Positions 16,715 to 26,760 of a stretch of DNA of 64,000 nt are shown here, one piece after another (the first letter of the stretch is position 1; the number at the start of each line of letters is the position of its first letter). This DNA comes from Prosthecomicrobium pneumaticum (lineage in GTDB: Bacteria > Pseudomonadota > Alphaproteobacteria > Rhizobiales > Kaistiaceae), in the NCBI RefSeq assembly GCF_014199915.1, contig NZ_JACHOO010000002.1:412756-476755 (forward strand), read 5' to 3'. The position numbers were made by a program, and so were the translations under genes. The notes under the pieces were generated by a model. It did not search any database and had not been told where the DNA came from. It worked only from the letters and a program-made list of their open reading frames with translations.

Positions 16715-17332
16715 ATGCGACCTGTCCCCGCCCTCTTCGCCGCAACGGCGCTCTTCACGCTCTCCGCCGCCGGCGCCCTTGCGCAGGGCAATCTGCCCGT
16801 CGAGCGCGACGAGTTGCCCCAGCCCGCCGAGGAGGGGCGGCCCGGCACGTCGGCAGAGGATGGCGGGCCGGTCCGCGCAACGGCCCGGCTCGTCGGACCC
16901 GATGGCACGGAGCACGGCATCGTCCGCTTCGCGATGGCGCAGGTCGGCGTGGTGATCACGGTGGCGGTGAAGGGACTGCCCGCGGGCACGCACGCCATCC
17001 ACATCCACGAGAAGGGCGCCTGCACGCCCGACCCGGAAGCGGCCGGCGGCCATTTCAACCCGACCGGCACCGAGCACGGCGTGATGAATCGCGACGGGCC
17101 GCATGTCGGCGACCTGCCCAATCTGCATGTCCCGGAGAGCGGCACGCTGACGGTCGAGTATTTCGCCCCGCTGATCACCCTCGCCCACGGCGAGACCGGC
17201 GCGCTGCTCGACGAGGACGGTGCGGCGGTCGTCATCCATGCCGGTCCGGACGACTATCACACCGATCCGGCCGGCGGCTCCGGCGACCGCATCGCCTGCG
17301 GGGCGATCGAGGCCGCGGCGGCAGACGAATAG
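16715..17332 (+). CDS. sodC: Superoxide dismutase [Cu-Zn], periplasmic
   Basis: 205 residues with a signal peptide (ALFAATALFTLSAAGALAQ). Copper/zinc ligands and signature are visible: HAIHIHEKGAC, GGHFNPTG.EHG, GPHVGDLPNLHV and the C-terminal GSGDRIACGAI with the disulfide cysteine. Converts superoxide to peroxide and oxygen in the periplasm. The ATG at 16715 follows a GAGGAG ribosome site. An acidic linker (residues 35-60) precedes the catalytic domain. Confidence 0.93.
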   Translation: MRPVPALFAATALFTLSAAGALAQGNLPVERDELPQPAEEGRPGTSAEDGGPVRATARLVGPDGTEHGIVRFAMAQVGVVITVAVKGLPAGTHAIHIHEKGACTPDPEAAGGHFNPTGTEHGVMNRDGPHVGDLPNLHVPESGTLTVEYFAPLITLAHGETGALLDEDGAAVVIHAGPDDYHTDPAGGSGDRIACGAIEAAAADE

Positions 17333-17395
17333 CGGAAGCGTTTCCCCTCCCCGCGCGCCGATGCTAACAGGCGGGCGGACAAAGGAGGGTGAAGC

Positions 17396-18685
17396 GTGAC
17401 CATCGATGTGCTCCTCGTCGGATCGGGCGGCCGCGAGCACGCGCTCGCCCATGCGCTTTCGCGCTCGCCGCAGCTCGGCCGGCTCTACGCCGCACCCGGC
17501 AATCCCGGTATCGCCGCGCTCGCGGAGCTGGTGCCGATCGGGGTCGATTCGCACGATGCCCTCGTCGCCTTCGCGCGCGAGAACGCGATCGGTCTCGTCG
17601 TCGTGGGGCCGGAGGCGCCGCTCGTCGCCGGCCTCGCCGACCGTATGGCCGAGGCCGGCATCCCGGTCTTCGGACCCTCCGCCGCGGCCGCGCAGCTCGA
17701 AGGGTCGAAGGGCTTCACGAAGGATCTCTGCGCCGAAGCGGGCATTCCGACCGCCGCCTATCGCCGCTTCACCGACGCCGCCGCGGCGAAGACCCATATC
17801 GCCGAACGCGGCGCGCCGATCGTCGTCAAGGCGGACGGCATCGCGGCGGGCAAGGGCGTCGTCGTCGCCGCCTCGGTCGCCGAGGCGGAAGCGGCCGTCG
17901 ACGCCTGTTTCACGGGCGCGTTCGGATCGGCCGGCGCCGAGGTCGTCGTCGAGGATTGCCTCGTCGGCGAAGAGGCGAGCTTCTTTGCGCTGTCGGACGG
18001 CGAGACCGCGGTCGCGCTCGGCGCGGCGCAGGATCACAAGCGGGTCGGCGACGGCGATACCGGCCCCAATACCGGCGGCATGGGCGCCTATTCGCCCGCC
18101 CCGATCGTCGACGCGGCGATGACGGAACGGGTGATGGCGGAGATCATCCGCCCGACGGTGGCCGCGATGGCGGCGCGCGGCACGCCCTTCAGGGGGGTGC
18201 TCTTCGCCGGACTGATGATCACGGCGAATGGGCCGGAGCTGATCGAATACAATGTCCGTTTCGGCGACCCGGAATGCCAGGTCCTGATGCTGCGGCTCGA
18301 GAGCGACCTGCTCGACCTCCTCCTCGCCACCGCCGAAGGACGGCTCGCCGGCGCCGCGCCGCGCTTCCGTGCCGATGCGGCGCTCACCGTCGTGATGGCG
18401 GCGAAGGGCTATCCCGGCGCGTACGAGAAGGGCACGCCGATCGCCGGCCTCGAGGCCGCCGGGGCGCTGCCGGGCGTGACGGTGTTTCAAGCCGGGACGG
18501 CGCTCCGCGACGGGGTGCTGGTGGCGAATGGCGGCCGGGTGCTCGCCGTCACGGCGCTCGGCGCGACGGTCGGCGAGGCGCAGGCGCGCGCCTACACGGC
18601 GGTCGCGCGGATCGACTGGCCGGAAGGCTTCTGCCGCGGCGATATCGGCTGGCGCGCCGTGCTGCGGGAAGAGACGGCCGGCTGA
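17396..18685 (+). CDS. purD: Phosphoribosylamine-glycine ligase (GARS)
   Basis: 429 residues from GTG 17396, which is preceded by AAGGAGGG. Catalyses the ATP-dependent joining of glycine to phosphoribosylamine in purine synthesis. Visible motifs: [14 protein letters not shown] at the N-terminus, ATP-grasp segments [16 protein letters not shown] and [36 protein letters not shown], and [11 protein letters not shown]. Full family length. The mutL gene follows 65 bases downstream in the same direction. Confidence 0.97.
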   Translation: MTIDVLLVGSGGREHALAHALSRSPQLGRLYAAPGNPGIAALAELVPIGVDSHDALVAFARENAIGLVVVGPEAPLVAGLADRMAEAGIPVFGPSAAAAQLEGSKGFTKDLCAEAGIPTAAYRRFTDAAAAKTHIAERGAPIVVKADGIAAGKGVVVAASVAEAEAAVDACFTGAFGSAGAEVVVEDCLVGEEASFFALSDGETAVALGAAQDHKRVGDGDTGPNTGGMGAYSPAPIVDAAMTERVMAEIIRPTVAAMAARGTPFRGVLFAGLMITANGPELIEYNVRFGDPECQVLMLRLESDLLDLLLATAEGRLAGAAPRFRADAALTVVMAAKGYPGAYEKGTPIAGLEAAGALPGVTVFQAGTALRDGVLVANGGRVLAVTALGATVGEAQARAYTAVARIDWPEGFCRGDIGWRAVLREETAG

Positions 18686-18750
18686 GGCCCGGCGGGCCTT
18701 TCCGCACGACCGCGAATCCGACAGACTCGCAGCCCGAGAGAGGATGTCCG

Positions 18751-20610
18751 ATGGCGATCCGCCGGCTTTCCGAGGAGGTGATCAACCGCATCGCGGCCGG
18801 CGAAGTCGTGGAGCGGCCGGCGAGCGTCGCCAAGGAGCTGATCGAGAACGCGATCGACGCCGGCGCACGCCGCATCGACGTGACGACGGCCGGCGGCGGC
18901 ATCGCGCTGCTGCGCGTCACCGACGACGGCGGGGGCATGACGCGGCCCGATCTCGAACTGGCCGTCGAGCGGCACGCGACGTCGAAGCTCGTCGACGATC
19001 TCCTCGACATCCGCACGCTCGGCTTCCGCGGCGAGGCGCTCGCCTCGATCGGCGCGGTGGCGCGGCTCGCGATCGCCACCCGCCACGCGGCCGAGCCGCA
19101 CGGCTGGACGATCGCGGTCGAGGGCGGCGCGGCCTCGCCGGTGCGGCCGGCGGCGCTCGGCAGCGGCACGCGCGTCGAGGTCGCCGACCTCTTCTTCGCG
19201 GTGCCGGCGCGCCTCAAATTCCTGAAGGGCGCGCGCGCCGAGGCGAGCGCGATCACCGAGGTGGTGCGGCGGCTCGCCCTCGCCCATCCGGAAGTCCGCT
19301 TCTCGCTCGCCGGGAGCGACCGCAGCGCGCTCGATTTCCCGGCCGCGACCGGGCCGGACGCGCTGCTCGTGCGTCTGGCGCAGGTGCTCGGCGAGGATTT
19401 CGTCGACAATGCGCTCTCGATCGAGGCGGTGCGTGAAGGCGTGCGCCTCTCCGGCCATGCCGGCCTGCCGACCTATCACCGCGCCAACGGGCTGCAGCAA
19501 TATCTCTTCGTCAACGGCCGGCCGGTGCGCGACAAGCTGCTCCTCGGGGCGATCCGTGGCGCCTATGCCGATGTGATGGCGCGCGACCGCCATCCCGTCG
19601 CGGTGCTGTCGATCGCGCTCGATCCGCACCAGGTCGACGTCAACGTCCATCCCGCCAAGGCCGATGTGCGCTTCCGCGATGCGGGTCTCGTGCGCGGGCT
19701 CGTCGTCGGCGCCATCCGCGAGGCGATCGCCCGCGCCGGCCACCGCGCGACGTCGACCGGCGGCGGGGCGACGATCGCCGCCTTCCGCCCGGCCGTGCGG
19801 CCGGCCGCAGCTGCCGCCTCGGCCGGATCCTGGAGCTCTGCGCGTCCGGCGTCCTGGAGCGGCGCGGACCGCGGACCGGCGCCCGTCGCCGGCAATACCG
19901 CCGGGTTGCGGGCACCCGCCTTCGCGCCGGCACCCGGCTTCGCGGAAGCCGCACAGGCGGCGTTCGAGACGATCGCCATGCCGTCGGCCGATGCGCGCGC
20001 CGACGCCGCGCCCTCGGCGGAAGCGCTCGACCGGCCGCTCGGGGCGGCTCGCGCGCAGATCCACGAGACCTATGTCATCGCCCAGACGCGCGACGGGCTC
20101 GTCATCGTCGACCAGCACGCGGCGCACGAGCGGCTCGTCTATGAACGGCTAAAGGAGACGCTCGGCCGGACGGGCGTGGCGCGCCAGGGTCTGCTGATTC
20201 CGGAGATCGTCGACCTGCCGGAAGAGGACGTCGAGCGGCTGGCCGGGCGGGCCGAGGAACTCGCCATGGTCGGGCTGGTGCTCGAGCCGTTCGGTCCGGG
20301 TGCGATCGCGGTGCGCGAGACGCCGGCGCTGCTCGGCAAGCCCGACATCGCCGCGCTGGTGCGCGATCTCGCCGACGATCTCGCCGAATGGGACACGACG
20401 ACGCGGATCGCCGAGCGGCTCGACCATGTCGCGGCGACGATGGCCTGCCACGGCTCTGTCAGGGCCGGCCGCCGGCTGAAGCCCGAGGAGATGGACGCGC
20501 TGCTGCGCGAGATGGAGGCGACGCCGGGTTCCGGCCAGTGCAATCACGGCCGGCCGACCTATGTCGAGCTGAAGCTCGCCGACATCGAGCGGCTGTTCGG
20601 CCGGCGGTGA
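18751..20610 (+). CDS. mutL: DNA mismatch repair protein MutL with endonuclease motif
   Basis: 619 residues. The N-terminal GHKL ATPase domain shows [26 protein letters not shown] and [13 protein letters not shown] low-complexity Ala/Pro linker (about residues 345-425) joins the C-terminal dimerisation domain. That domain carries [12 protein letters not shown], matching the DQHA(X)2E(X)4E metal-dependent nicking-endonuclease motif, and also [10 protein letters not shown] and CNHGRPTY. The protein is therefore of the nicking type found in bacteria that lack MutH. Start ATG 18751 gives the standard [19 protein letters not shown]-terminus. Confidence 0.96.
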   Translation: MAIRRLSEEVINRIAAGEVVERPASVAKELIENAIDAGARRIDVTTAGGGIALLRVTDDGGGMTRPDLELAVERHATSKLVDDLLDIRTLGFRGEALASIGAVARLAIATRHAAEPHGWTIAVEGGAASPVRPAALGSGTRVEVADLFFAVPARLKFLKGARAEASAITEVVRRLALAHPEVRFSLAGSDRSALDFPAATGPDALLVRLAQVLGEDFVDNALSIEAVREGVRLSGHAGLPTYHRANGLQQYLFVNGRPVRDKLLLGAIRGAYADVMARDRHPVAVLSIALDPHQVDVNVHPAKADVRFRDAGLVRGLVVGAIREAIARAGHRATSTGGGATIAAFRPAVRPAAAAASAGSWSSARPASWSGADRGPAPVAGNTAGLRAPAFAPAPGFAEAAQAAFETIAMPSADARADAAPSAEALDRPLGAARAQIHETYVIAQTRDGLVIVDQHAAHERLVYERLKETLGRTGVARQGLLIPEIVDLPEEDVERLAGRAEELAMVGLVLEPFGPGAIAVRETPALLGKPDIAALVRDLADDLAEWDTTTRIAERLDHVAATMACHGSVRAGRRLKPEEMDALLREMEATPGSGQCNHGRPTYVELKLADIERLFGRR

Positions 20611-20663
20611 TGCGGCGTCGAAGAAGCGTTGCGCGGCGCCCGCTTTCGCCGGATAAGAGAGGC

Positions 20664-20879
20664 ATGAACCGCATGGAAAACGGCCGTGGCGGAGAGGCGA
20701 GGATTCGCTATCTCGACGGCGACTTTCAGATCCTGACGCCCGGGGCCTTCGTCCGCTGCGCCGTGACGGGGGCCGAGATTCCGATCGACGAACTGCGCTA
20801 CTGGAATGTCGAGCTGCAGGAGGCCTATGCCGACGCGGCCGCGTCGCTGAAGCGCCATCAGGAACTGAAGCGCTACTGA
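20664..20879 (+). CDS. DUF2093 domain-containing protein
   Basis: 71-residue soluble protein matching DUF2093: ARIRYLDGDFQILTPGAFVRCAVTG, IPIDELRYWNVELQEAYADA. Family is common and conserved in alphaproteobacteria; function unknown. Its last 7 bases overlap the 3' end of the convergent lpxK gene. It lies 53 bases after mutL in the same direction. Confidence 0.85.
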   Translation: MNRMENGRGGEARIRYLDGDFQILTPGAFVRCAVTGAEIPIDELRYWNVELQEAYADAAASLKRHQELKRY

Positions 20880-21907
20880 ACCGGCCTCGGCCGCGCGACG
20901 GCGATGCGCCGTAGCATATCGGTGAACAGCGCGCGCACGCGGCCTTCGTCCGCGAAGGCGAGGCGGACGCGGAACACCGTGGTCCGTTCGCGCAATTCGC
21001 CCCGCTCGCGGGTCGCACGGGCGAGCCGGGCCATATCCTTCTCGGTCGAGATCAGCGCGAGATCCGCCTCGGCGGCGCGGGCACGCAGGCGATGGGCGTC
21101 CTCGACGGTGAAGACATGGTGGTCCGGGAAGCCGCGCGCCTCCTTGAGCGGCACGCCGGCGGCGACGAGGCTGTCGAAGAATTTCTCGGGCCGGCCGATG
21201 CCGGCATAGGCGAGATAGCCCGCCGCATCGAAGGTCTGATCGGGAACGGGCTCGAGCCGCGCCCGCAGCACCGGCTTGCCGGCCCGCGCGGCGCGGCGGA
21301 CGAGCTTGTCGCCGGCCGCGCCCTCCCCCACCACAAGCACCGCATCGGCCCGCACCATCTGCGCGGCGAGCGGCGCACGGAGCGGCCCGGCGGGGAAGAC
21401 GAAGCCGTTGCCGATCCCCGCCCCGCCGTCGACGACGAGGAGGGACAGATCCTTGGCGAGCGCCGGATTCTGGAAACCGTCATCCATGATGACGAGGTCG
21501 ACGCCCTCCTCGACGAGCAGCCGCGCCCCCGCCGGCCGGTCGGCGGAGACGACGGTCTTCGCTTCCGCCGCGAGCAGGATCGCCTCGTCGCCGACGATCG
21601 CCGGATCGTGGATCGCCGGGTCGACGACCGCCGCTGCGCCGGCACGGCCGCCATAGCCGCGCGTCAGAAAGCCCGGCGTGCGGCCGAGCGTCCGGGCGAT
21701 GCGGGCGAGCGCGAGCGCGGTCGGCGTCTTGCCGGCGCCGCCCACGGTGAAATTGCCGATGCAGACCACCGGCACCGGCGCGACGAGCTCGGGCGGCCGG
21801 CGCATGCGGGACGCCGACACCGCGCCATAGACGAGGCCCGCCGGCGCGAGACCGAGCGCCGCCGCCGTCGGCCGGCGCCGCCACCAGAAACCCGGTGCCT
21901 TGATCAT
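20873..21907 (-). CDS. lpxK: Tetraacyldisaccharide 4'-kinase
   Basis: 344 residues. Phosphorylates the 4' position of the lipid A disaccharide at the inner membrane. The Walker A motif is GNFTVGGAGKTPTALALAR; downstream are RGYGG, GDEAILLA, and the DDGFQNPALAKDLSLLVVD segment typical of LpxK. It is the last gene of a six-gene minus-strand operon; its ATG overlaps the waaA stop by 4 bases. Confidence 0.95.
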   Translation of the reverse strand: MIKAPGFWWRRRPTAAALGLAPAGLVYGAVSASRMRRPPELVAPVPVVCIGNFTVGGAGKTPTALALARIARTLGRTPGFLTRGYGGRAGAAAVVDPAIHDPAIVGDEAILLAAEAKTVVSADRPAGARLLVEEGVDLVIMDDGFQNPALAKDLSLLVVDGGAGIGNGFVFPAGPLRAPLAAQMVRADAVLVVGEGAAGDKLVRRAARAGKPVLRARLEPVPDQTFDAAGYLAYAGIGRPEKFFDSLVAAGVPLKEARGFPDHHVFTVEDAHRLRARAAEADLALISTEKDMARLARATRERGELRERTTVFRVRLAFADEGRVRALFTDMLRRIAVARPRPVQ

Positions 21908-23226
21908 CCCCCGCCTCCGCGGTGCGCGTCGAGGCCGGAGGCGATGGCGATCGGCCGCAAATAGGGCAGCAGCGCCCGCATCGTCGCGTCGAGCGCCCCG
22001 GAAAAGGCGGCGAGTGCCTCCGCCGCCTTGGTCGCCCGCCGCCGCATCGCGGTCGGGTCCGAGAACAGCGCATCGAGGACGGTGGCGAGCCCCTCGGAAT
22101 TGCGCACCGTCTCCGCCCGGCCGGTGCGGTCGAGCGCGGCATAGACCTCCGCGAAATTGTGGACGTGCGGCCCGTGCAGGATTGCGGTGTCGAGCCGCAC
22201 GGGCTCGATCGGGTTCTGCCCGCCATGCGGCACCAGGGAACCGCCGAGAAAGGCGATCGGGGCGAGCCGGTAGAAGAGGCCCAGTTCGCCGAGCGTGTCG
22301 GCGAGATAGATGTCGGTCTCCGGGCGGATCGGCTCGTCGCGGCTGCGCAGCGCGACGGCGAAACCGCGCGCCGCGAGCGCCGCGGCCACCTCCGGCCCGC
22401 GACCCGGGTGGCGCGGCACGATGATGGTCAGGAGGCCGCGCCGGCGGTGGCGCAGCACCCGGTGCGCCGCGGCGATCACCTCCTCCTCGCCCTCATGCGT
22501 CGAGGCGGCGACCCAGACGTCCCGGCCGGCGAGCAGCGGCTCGAAAGCGGCGACGGTGCGCGGGTCTGCAAAGGGCGGCGGCACGTCGAATTTGAGATTG
22601 CCGGTCACCGTGACCTTCTCGACGCCGAGCCGGTGGTAACGCGCGCCGTCCGCCTCGCTCTGCGCAAGGCAGAGCGTCACCGGACCGAACAGCAGCCGGG
22701 CCGTCTCGCCGAGCTTCTCCCAGCGCGCGAAGGAGCGCTCGGACAGCCGGGCATTGACGAGCACCTGGGGGATCTTCGCCCGGACGAGCCGCCCCATCGT
22801 CGCCGGCCACAGCTCCGATTCGACGAAAAGCGCGAGGTCCGGCCGCCAGTTGTCGAGGAAGCGATCGATGCAGGCGCCGATGTCGAGCGGCGCATATTGA
22901 TGGAACGCCCCCTTCGGCAGCTTGCCCATCGCCGTCTTCGCGCCGGTCAGCGTGACCGTCGTGAAGAGCACGCCGACCCCCTCGTCGACGATGCGGGCGA
23001 CGAGCGGCATCACGGCATTGGTCTCGCCGACGCTCGCCGCATGGATCCAGACGAGCCGGCCGCGCGGCCGCGCGAGCGAGGGCCGGCCGAAGCGCTCGCC
23101 GCGCCGGAGCGGGTCCTCCTTGCCGCGGCGCGTGCGCCAGCCGAGAAAGGCCGGGACGAGCGGCAGCGCGGCATAGCCGGCGGCGTGATAGGCCCGGAGC
23201 AGAAGCCGTCCGGCGCGTTCATCCAT
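21904..23226 (-). CDS. waaA: 3-deoxy-D-manno-octulosonic acid (Kdo) transferase
   Basis: 440 residues, GT30 family. Transfers Kdo from CMP-Kdo to lipid IVA at the cytoplasmic face of the inner membrane. Visible family segments: LVWIHAASVGETNAVMPLV, FVESELWPATMGRL, ASTHEGEEE, IIVPRHPGRGPEV and the PIAFLGGSLVPHGGQNPIEP nucleotide-sugar site. N-terminal hydrophobic anchor typical of the family. Overlaps lpxK by 4 bases downstream and the DUF374 gene by 8 bases upstream, so it is tightly coupled in the lipid A operon. Confidence 0.95.
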   Translation of the reverse strand: MDERAGRLLLRAYHAAGYAALPLVPAFLGWRTRRGKEDPLRRGERFGRPSLARPRGRLVWIHAASVGETNAVMPLVARIVDEGVGVLFTTVTLTGAKTAMGKLPKGAFHQYAPLDIGACIDRFLDNWRPDLALFVESELWPATMGRLVRAKIPQVLVNARLSERSFARWEKLGETARLLFGPVTLCLAQSEADGARYHRLGVEKVTVTGNLKFDVPPPFADPRTVAAFEPLLAGRDVWVAASTHEGEEEVIAAAHRVLRHRRRGLLTIIVPRHPGRGPEVAAALAARGFAVALRSRDEPIRPETDIYLADTLGELGLFYRLAPIAFLGGSLVPHGGQNPIEPVRLDTAILHGPHVHNFAEVYAALDRTGRAETVRNSEGLATVLDALFSDPTAMRRRATKAAEALAAFSGALDATMRALLPYLRPIAIASGLDAHRGGGG

Positions 23227-23953
23227 CGCGGCGCCCCGTCAGCTCGGCGGCGCGCCGTGTCACCGTGAGAAGCATCGCCTCGACGGCGCAACGTGCGGAT
23301 TCGAGCGCCGCGTCGTCCAGATGCGCCTCGACATAGATCGGCGCGCCGACGACGCAGGCGGCGCGGCCGAAGGGCAGGTTGAGTTCGGACCGGTCCCAGC
23401 TCGGAATCGTGATGCGGTAACGGCTCAGGAAGGAGACAGCGAGGATCGGCCGCCCGCTCGCCTGCGCGAGCTTGACGATGCCGAGACCGACCCGCCGTGG
23501 CGTCTGCTTGGGAAGATCCGCGGTCATGCACACGGTCGCGCCCTCTTCGAGCGCCCGCCGCATGGCGAGGAAGCCGGGCACGCCGCGCTTCTCGCGGATG
23601 TGCCAGGGCACGCGCGCAGCCGAAGCGCGCACCGTCCCGAGGCCGAGCGCCTCGACCACGGCGGCGTTGATCTCGCCGTCGTCGCTGCGCGAGATCATCG
23701 CCCGCACGTCGTGCCCGTGACGCCGGAGAAAAGGCAGCAGGAAATGCTGGCCGTGCCACATCGTGACGATCGCGGGGAGATGCGGCGCATAGGCGGCATA
23801 GGGATCCTCCGGCTCGAAGACGACCCGGCTCGTCGCCCGGACGAAGGCGAGATAGCCGGCGAAGCCATAGCCAATCGCCCGCAGGGCGGGTCTGTTGCGA
23901 TAGAGCCGCTCGAGCGGCGGGCGTTTCTCGGGCGCGTCGTTCTCAGCCGACAC
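23219..23953 (-). CDS. DUF374 family lysophospholipid acyltransferase-like protein
   Basis: 244 residues with an N-terminal hydrophobic segment. DUF374 members belong to the LPLAT acyltransferase fold; here TMWHGQHFLLPFLRR supplies the usual His, followed by ISRSDDGEINAAVVEALGLGTVR, then EGATVCMTADLPKQTPR and GIVKLAQASGRPILAVSF. Position between a DUF4170 gene and waaA suggests an acylation or related step in lipid A/LPS assembly, but the acceptor is not known from sequence. Confidence 0.82.
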   Translation of the reverse strand: MSAENDAPEKRPPLERLYRNRPALRAIGYGFAGYLAFVRATSRVVFEPEDPYAAYAPHLPAIVTMWHGQHFLLPFLRRHGHDVRAMISRSDDGEINAAVVEALGLGTVRASAARVPWHIREKRGVPGFLAMRRALEEGATVCMTADLPKQTPRRVGLGIVKLAQASGRPILAVSFLSRYRITIPSWDRSELNLPFGRAACVVGAPIYVEAHLDDAALESARCAVEAMLLTVTRRAAELTGRRDG

Positions 23954-24067
23954 CGGGCCCTCGCTCCAAGAACCATCCGAGCTTCGACAACCATCCGAGC
24001 TTCAAGAGCCACCCGACCATTCGCACGGACGCCGCACGAGGGGAAGGGCGAGGGTGGCCCCGCGCAT

Positions 24068-24304
24068 TCACCCGCCCGTCGCTTCGGGATCGAGCAGCCG
24101 ATGCAGATGGACGATGAAATAGCGGGTCTGGGCGCTGTCGACCGAGCCTTGCGCCGCCTTTTTCCAGGCGTCGTAGGCGGTCTTGTAGTTCGGAAAGATG
24201 CCGACGATGTCGAGCTTCGAGAGATCGGAGAAGTTCACCGCCTCGAGGTCGCTCAGTTCGCCGCCGAAGACGAGGTGAAGAAGCTGCTTGTCGGGAGCCG
24301 TCAT
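24068..24304 (-). CDS. DUF4170 family protein
   Basis: 78-residue soluble protein matching DUF4170 (LLHLVFGGELSDLEAV, IVGIFPNYKTAYDAWKKAAQ, YFIVHLHRLLDPE). It is found in the same operon position in many rhizobial genomes; function unknown. Start ATG 24304 has AGAAGGG upstream; an in-frame ATG at 24331 is possible but lacks that site. Followed 114 bases later by the DUF374 gene. Confidence 0.85.
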   Translation of the reverse strand: MTAPDKQLLHLVFGGELSDLEAVNFSDLSKLDIVGIFPNYKTAYDAWKKAAQGSVDSAQTRYFIVHLHRLLDPEATGG

Positions 24305-24397
24305 GCCTGACCCTTCTGCTCTGCGCATCACGCCATGCCCCGGTACTATGCCGACCGCGTCCGCGCCATACCACCAAAACCTTGTATGGGGCGACGC

Positions 24398-25168
24398 CTA
24401 GGCTCCGTGGCCGCGGCCGAGCGCCGCGGCGACCGCGTGTTGCAGCGCCGGAGCGGCGGCGACGAGGGCGGGATGACGCGGATCCGACCGATTGTAGCGG
24501 GGCGGCGCGCCGTCGAGATCGGCGAGCAGCCCGCCCGCCTCCGCGACGATGAGATCGGCAGCGGCAATGTCCCAGTCCTGCGCATTCGGCCCGGCGATCG
24601 CCACGTCGATCCGGCCGGTCGCGACGAGCGCGATGCGATAGGCGAGCGAGGGCACGAAATCGGGCGCGCGGGTGCCGAGGAGCTTCGCCTGCCGGCGCGG
24701 GCCGGCGATGTGAGCCGCGTCGAGCGCCGGCGGGGTGGCGAGCGCCAAAGGCCGTCCGCCGAGCGTCGCGCCGCCGCCGGTCCGCGCCTCGAACAATTCG
24801 TCGAGTGCCGGGGCGTAGAGCGCGGCGGCGACCGGCCGGCCGTGCTCCACGACGGCGATCGACACGGTCCAGCGCCGGTCGCCCTCGATGAAGCCGCGCG
24901 TGCCGTCGATCGGATCGACGACGAAGACCCGCGCCCTGTCGAGCCGCTCCGGCCCGTCCGCGGTCTCCTCCGACAGCCAGCCATAGTCCGGCCGCGCGGC
25001 GCGCAGACGCGCGCTCAGGAAGTCGTCGACGGCGATGTCGGCTTCCGTGACGGGCGAGGAAACGCCCTTCGTCCAGCGGCGCGGATTGTTGCGGAAATAG
25101 CGGAGCGCGATCGCGCCCGCCTCACGCGCCGCCGCGGCGATCAGGAGGAGATCGTCGGCCGCCGCCAT
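24398..25168 (-). CDS. cysQ: Inositol monophosphatase family phosphatase, CysQ (3'(2'),5'-bisphosphate nucleotidase)-like
   Basis: 256 residues. Metal-site motifs of the Li-sensitive phosphatase family are present: WLSEETADG, VVDPIDGTRGFIEGDRRWTVSIAVV and the C-terminal AGPNAQDWDIAAADLIVAEAG. The DPIDGTRGF form and the length fit CysQ-like members, which hydrolyse PAP to AMP, though inositol phosphates or other substrates cannot be excluded. Its ATG directly abuts the TAG of the PmbA-like gene, so the two are coupled. Confidence 0.83.
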   Translation of the reverse strand: MAAADDLLLIAAAAREAGAIALRYFRNNPRRWTKGVSSPVTEADIAVDDFLSARLRAARPDYGWLSEETADGPERLDRARVFVVDPIDGTRGFIEGDRRWTVSIAVVEHGRPVAAALYAPALDELFEARTGGGATLGGRPLALATPPALDAAHIAGPRRQAKLLGTRAPDFVPSLAYRIALVATGRIDVAIAGPNAQDWDIAAADLIVAEAGGLLADLDGAPPRYNRSDPRHPALVAAAPALQHAVAAALGRGHGA

Positions 25169-26512
25169 CTATCGGCCGGCGACCGTCATCGCCTCGACCG
25201 CGACCGTCGGCGCGTTGACCGCATAGCGGTATTCGAGATCGTCGGCGACCAGCAGCCGGGCGTACATGTCCTTGAGATTGCCGGCGATCGTGATCTCGGC
25301 AACCGGCTCGGCGAGCGCCCCGCCGCGGATGCGGAAGCCGGCGGCGCCGCGGCTGTAATCGCCCGTCACGCCGTTGACGCCGTGGCCGATCAGCTCGGTC
25401 ACATAGATGCCGTCCTCGGCGCCGGAAAGAAGTTCCGCCCGACCGAGCGGTCCGGCCAGGAGGGTGAGGTTGGTCGACGAGGGCGACGTGCCGCCGCCGC
25501 CCCGCGACGCCCGGCCGTTCGTCTGAAGACCGAGCTCGCGCGCCGCGGCGCTGTCGAGGAACCAGGTCGTGAGCACGCCGCCGGAGATCAGGTCGAAGGC
25601 TTCGGCGGCCACCCCCTCGCCGTCGAAGGGCCGCGAGCCGAGGCCGCGCGGCCGCAAGGGATCGTCGCTGATGCGCACGTGCTCGGGCAGGATGCGGGTC
25701 CCGAGCGCATCCTTGAGAAAGCTCGTCTTGCGCGCCACCGCCGCGCCGTTCGCCGCGCCGGCGAGATGGCCGACGAGGCTCGTCGCGACGCGCGGGTCGA
25801 ACACCACCGTGTAGCGGCCGGTGGCGAGCCGGGCCGGCGACAGGCGCGCGACCGCGCGTTCGCCGGCGCGCCGGCCGATCTCGGCGGGATCGGGCAGGTC
25901 GACGGCATGCGTCTTCGCCGCCGAATCATAGTCGCGCTGCATGCCCGTCCCCTCCCCGGCGATCGCCGAGAGCGACACCGCGTGAGTCGAGCGCAGATGG
26001 CTGCCGGAAAAGCCGTGCGAGGTGACGAGCACCATGCCGCCGAGCGACCAGGAGGCCGACGCCCCGCCCGAGCGTACGACGCCCGGAACGGCGCGCGCCG
26101 CTGCCTCGGCGCGCTGCGCGCGCTCGACGAGCGTCTCCGAGGACGGCATGTCGGGATCGACGACGTCGAGCGCGGGAAGGGTGCGGGCGAGCCGCGCCGG
26201 GTCGGCGAGGCCGGCATAGCGGTCTTCGGGCGCGACCCGGGCCATCGCCACCGCCCGCTCCGCAAGCACCTGGGGCTCGTCGAGCGCATTCGAGCCGACC
26301 GATGCGTTCCGCCCGCCGGCGAAGACCCGCAGCGACAGCCGATCGCTCTCCGAACGCTCGGTCTCGGTGACCGCACCGTCACGCACTTCGACGGACAGCG
26401 AGGTGCCGCGCACCGCGATCGCGTCCGCCGCATCGGCGCCGGCCCGCTTCGCCGCCTCGACGAGGGCGGCGGCACGGTCGAGCAGGCGGCTCTCGTCGGG
26501 CATGGCGGTCAT
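25169..26512 (-). CDS. pmbA: TldD/PmbA family metalloprotease subunit
   Basis: 447 residues. TldD/PmbA (TldE) family: N-terminal nucleoside-like repeat region with VRDGAVTETERSESDRLSLRVF, central DPRVATSLVGHLAGAANGAA, C-terminal ELIGHGVNGVTGDYSRGAAGF and AEITIAGNLKDM. In E. coli TldD and TldE form a heteromeric protease for unfolded peptides; TldE (PmbA) is the non-catalytic subunit and lacks the HExxxH zinc motif, also not seen here. First gene of the envelope operon. Start ATG 26512 follows GGAG; the longer frame upstream is Arg/Pro-rich and unlikely. Confidence 0.88.
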   Translation of the reverse strand: MTAMPDESRLLDRAAALVEAAKRAGADAADAIAVRGTSLSVEVRDGAVTETERSESDRLSLRVFAGGRNASVGSNALDEPQVLAERAVAMARVAPEDRYAGLADPARLARTLPALDVVDPDMPSSETLVERAQRAEAAARAVPGVVRSGGASASWSLGGMVLVTSHGFSGSHLRSTHAVSLSAIAGEGTGMQRDYDSAAKTHAVDLPDPAEIGRRAGERAVARLSPARLATGRYTVVFDPRVATSLVGHLAGAANGAAVARKTSFLKDALGTRILPEHVRISDDPLRPRGLGSRPFDGEGVAAEAFDLISGGVLTTWFLDSAAARELGLQTNGRASRGGGGTSPSSTNLTLLAGPLGRAELLSGAEDGIYVTELIGHGVNGVTGDYSRGAAGFRIRGGALAEPVAEITIAGNLKDMYARLLVADDLEYRYAVNAPTVAVEAMTVAGR

Positions 26513-26760
26513 CGGGGGCTCCGCTTTCGTCGGACAGGTGCACCGTTGTGTAGGTATGCCGGCCCGCCGCCGCAAGGGTCCCGCGGCCGGATGATCCGGC
26601 CCCGCAGCGCCCGCGCGGCGGCGCCCGCTCCGCCGACATCGGATCGACACGTTTCCCCGACAGGAGAGGGGGTGGAGAAGCACGCGGCGCCGGGTTGCAC
26701 AGCGCGTCGTGATTGACCACTCTCAGCAGCATCCCATACAGGCTTGCGAAGGATCGGGGC

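Noticed and set aside
24335-26716. 793-codon open frame on the plus strand opposite cysQ-like and pmbA-like genes
   Set aside because: Antisense shadow of two conserved genes; no domain, biased Arg/Asp/Gly composition.
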